DNA from: Achatina immaculata
Lineage: Eukaryota > Mollusca > Gastropoda > Stylommatophora > Achatinidae
Direction of reading: 5' to 3'
DNA: 64,000 nt
Assembly (NCBI GenBank): GCA_009760885.1
Contig: CM019710.1
Span: forward strand, 4,015,186-4,079,185
Shown one piece after another: positions 63,769 to 64,000 of this stretch. Position 1 is the first letter of the stretch. The number at the start of each line of letters is the position of its first letter. Made by a program: the position numbers and the translations under genes. The notes under the pieces were generated by a model. The model was given only the letters and a program-made list of their open reading frames with translations, ran no database searches and had not been told where the DNA came from.

Positions 63769-64000
63769 GATTATCGATCACACGAAAGTTTTTAACAGAG
63801 TTAAACATGAAGATATGACGCAAATGCTAGAAAAATATAATATAGACGGTAAAGTTACGAGAATTATTAAGAATATATACTGGAGAGAAAGAGAAGCAAG
63901 TAACAACAAGAACGTAGGCGAGTAGCAGGATTTAGGCAAGGCGTAAGTAATGGGTGCCTATTATCACCCGAACTATTCTCATTATATAGTGGAACCATCA
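63769..64000 (+). mobile_element. LINE RT fragment (F-like), runs off the right edge
   Basis: Codons IIDHTKVFNRVKHEDMTQML, EKYNIDGKVTRIIKNIYW and, after a stop and frameshift near 63925, RQGVSNGCLLSPELFSLYS. These correspond to the RT palm (FIDYTKAFDRV, GVRQGC-x-LSP). Family F is suggested by style only. The catalytic FADD/YADD box would lie beyond the window. Confidence 0.75.

Overview
The window looks like repeat-dominated nuclear DNA from a multicellular eukaryote, most likely an invertebrate. A marine mollusc or other lophotrochozoan would fit the RTE/BovB-like LINE families, but that attribution is inference. No intact host gene, real tRNA, rRNA, CRISPR array or operon was recognised. 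Almost all annotatable sequence belongs to three classes: (1) 5'-truncated, decayed non-LTR retrotransposons (LINEs), (2) minisatellites with 21-75 bp units, and (3) microsatellites (GATA, GATG, GAA, GA, CT, TA, GTAG, CAT). Almost every long open frame is either a LINE relic or a tandem array whose period is a multiple of three.

LINE families are given working letters. A: near full-length copy at 34691-37774 with AP endonuclease, reverse transcriptase (RT) and C-terminal domain, and a (GA)n tail. B: tail of TAAGA units. C: BovB-like, ATTC tail, the most frequent. D: CR1/jockey-like C-terminus, ATTC tail. F: GAA tail. G: AAC tail and a C-terminal zinc finger. H and K: BovB-like. I, J, L, M: single fragments. 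S is an unclassified interspersed repeat. There is also a tRNA-derived SINE family with five copies, and a duplicated N-terminal fragment of a mariner-type transposase.

Layout. 0-5.5 kb: 22-bp minisatellites, fragments of C, A and F, and a 38-bp array inside an F copy. 5.5-11.4 kb: a C insertion, then a 21-bp satellite interrupted by a B element, itself interrupted by a 1.3-kb insertion of unknown type. 11.4-19.4 kb: simple repeats, C, I, B and H fragments, S and a SINE. 19.45-22.8 kb: a G element whose frame carries two internal minisatellites. 23-33.5 kb: microsatellites, a SINE split by B, a long C copy, and 36-bp, 27-bp and polypurine arrays. 33.6-38.7 kb: H copies, then full-length A inserted in a K element. 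38.7-44.3 kb: a GA array, a D element carrying A and B insertions, then 25-bp and 36-bp arrays. 45-56.4 kb: several A copies in simple repeats, two related 28-bp array blocks, S with a 75-bp array, and an old A relative interrupted by A and C. 56.9-64 kb: GATA arrays, S with a 34-bp array, a 1.98-kb tandem duplication (mariner fragment, 23-bp array, D), a 46-bp array, and an RT fragment running off the end.

The most informative signals are structural. Several insertions have exact target-site duplications (TSDs), so their order can be read. Several minisatellites sit exactly inside LINE or S sequence, and the flanking LINE resumes after the array, which argues that the arrays grew in place from transposon sequence.
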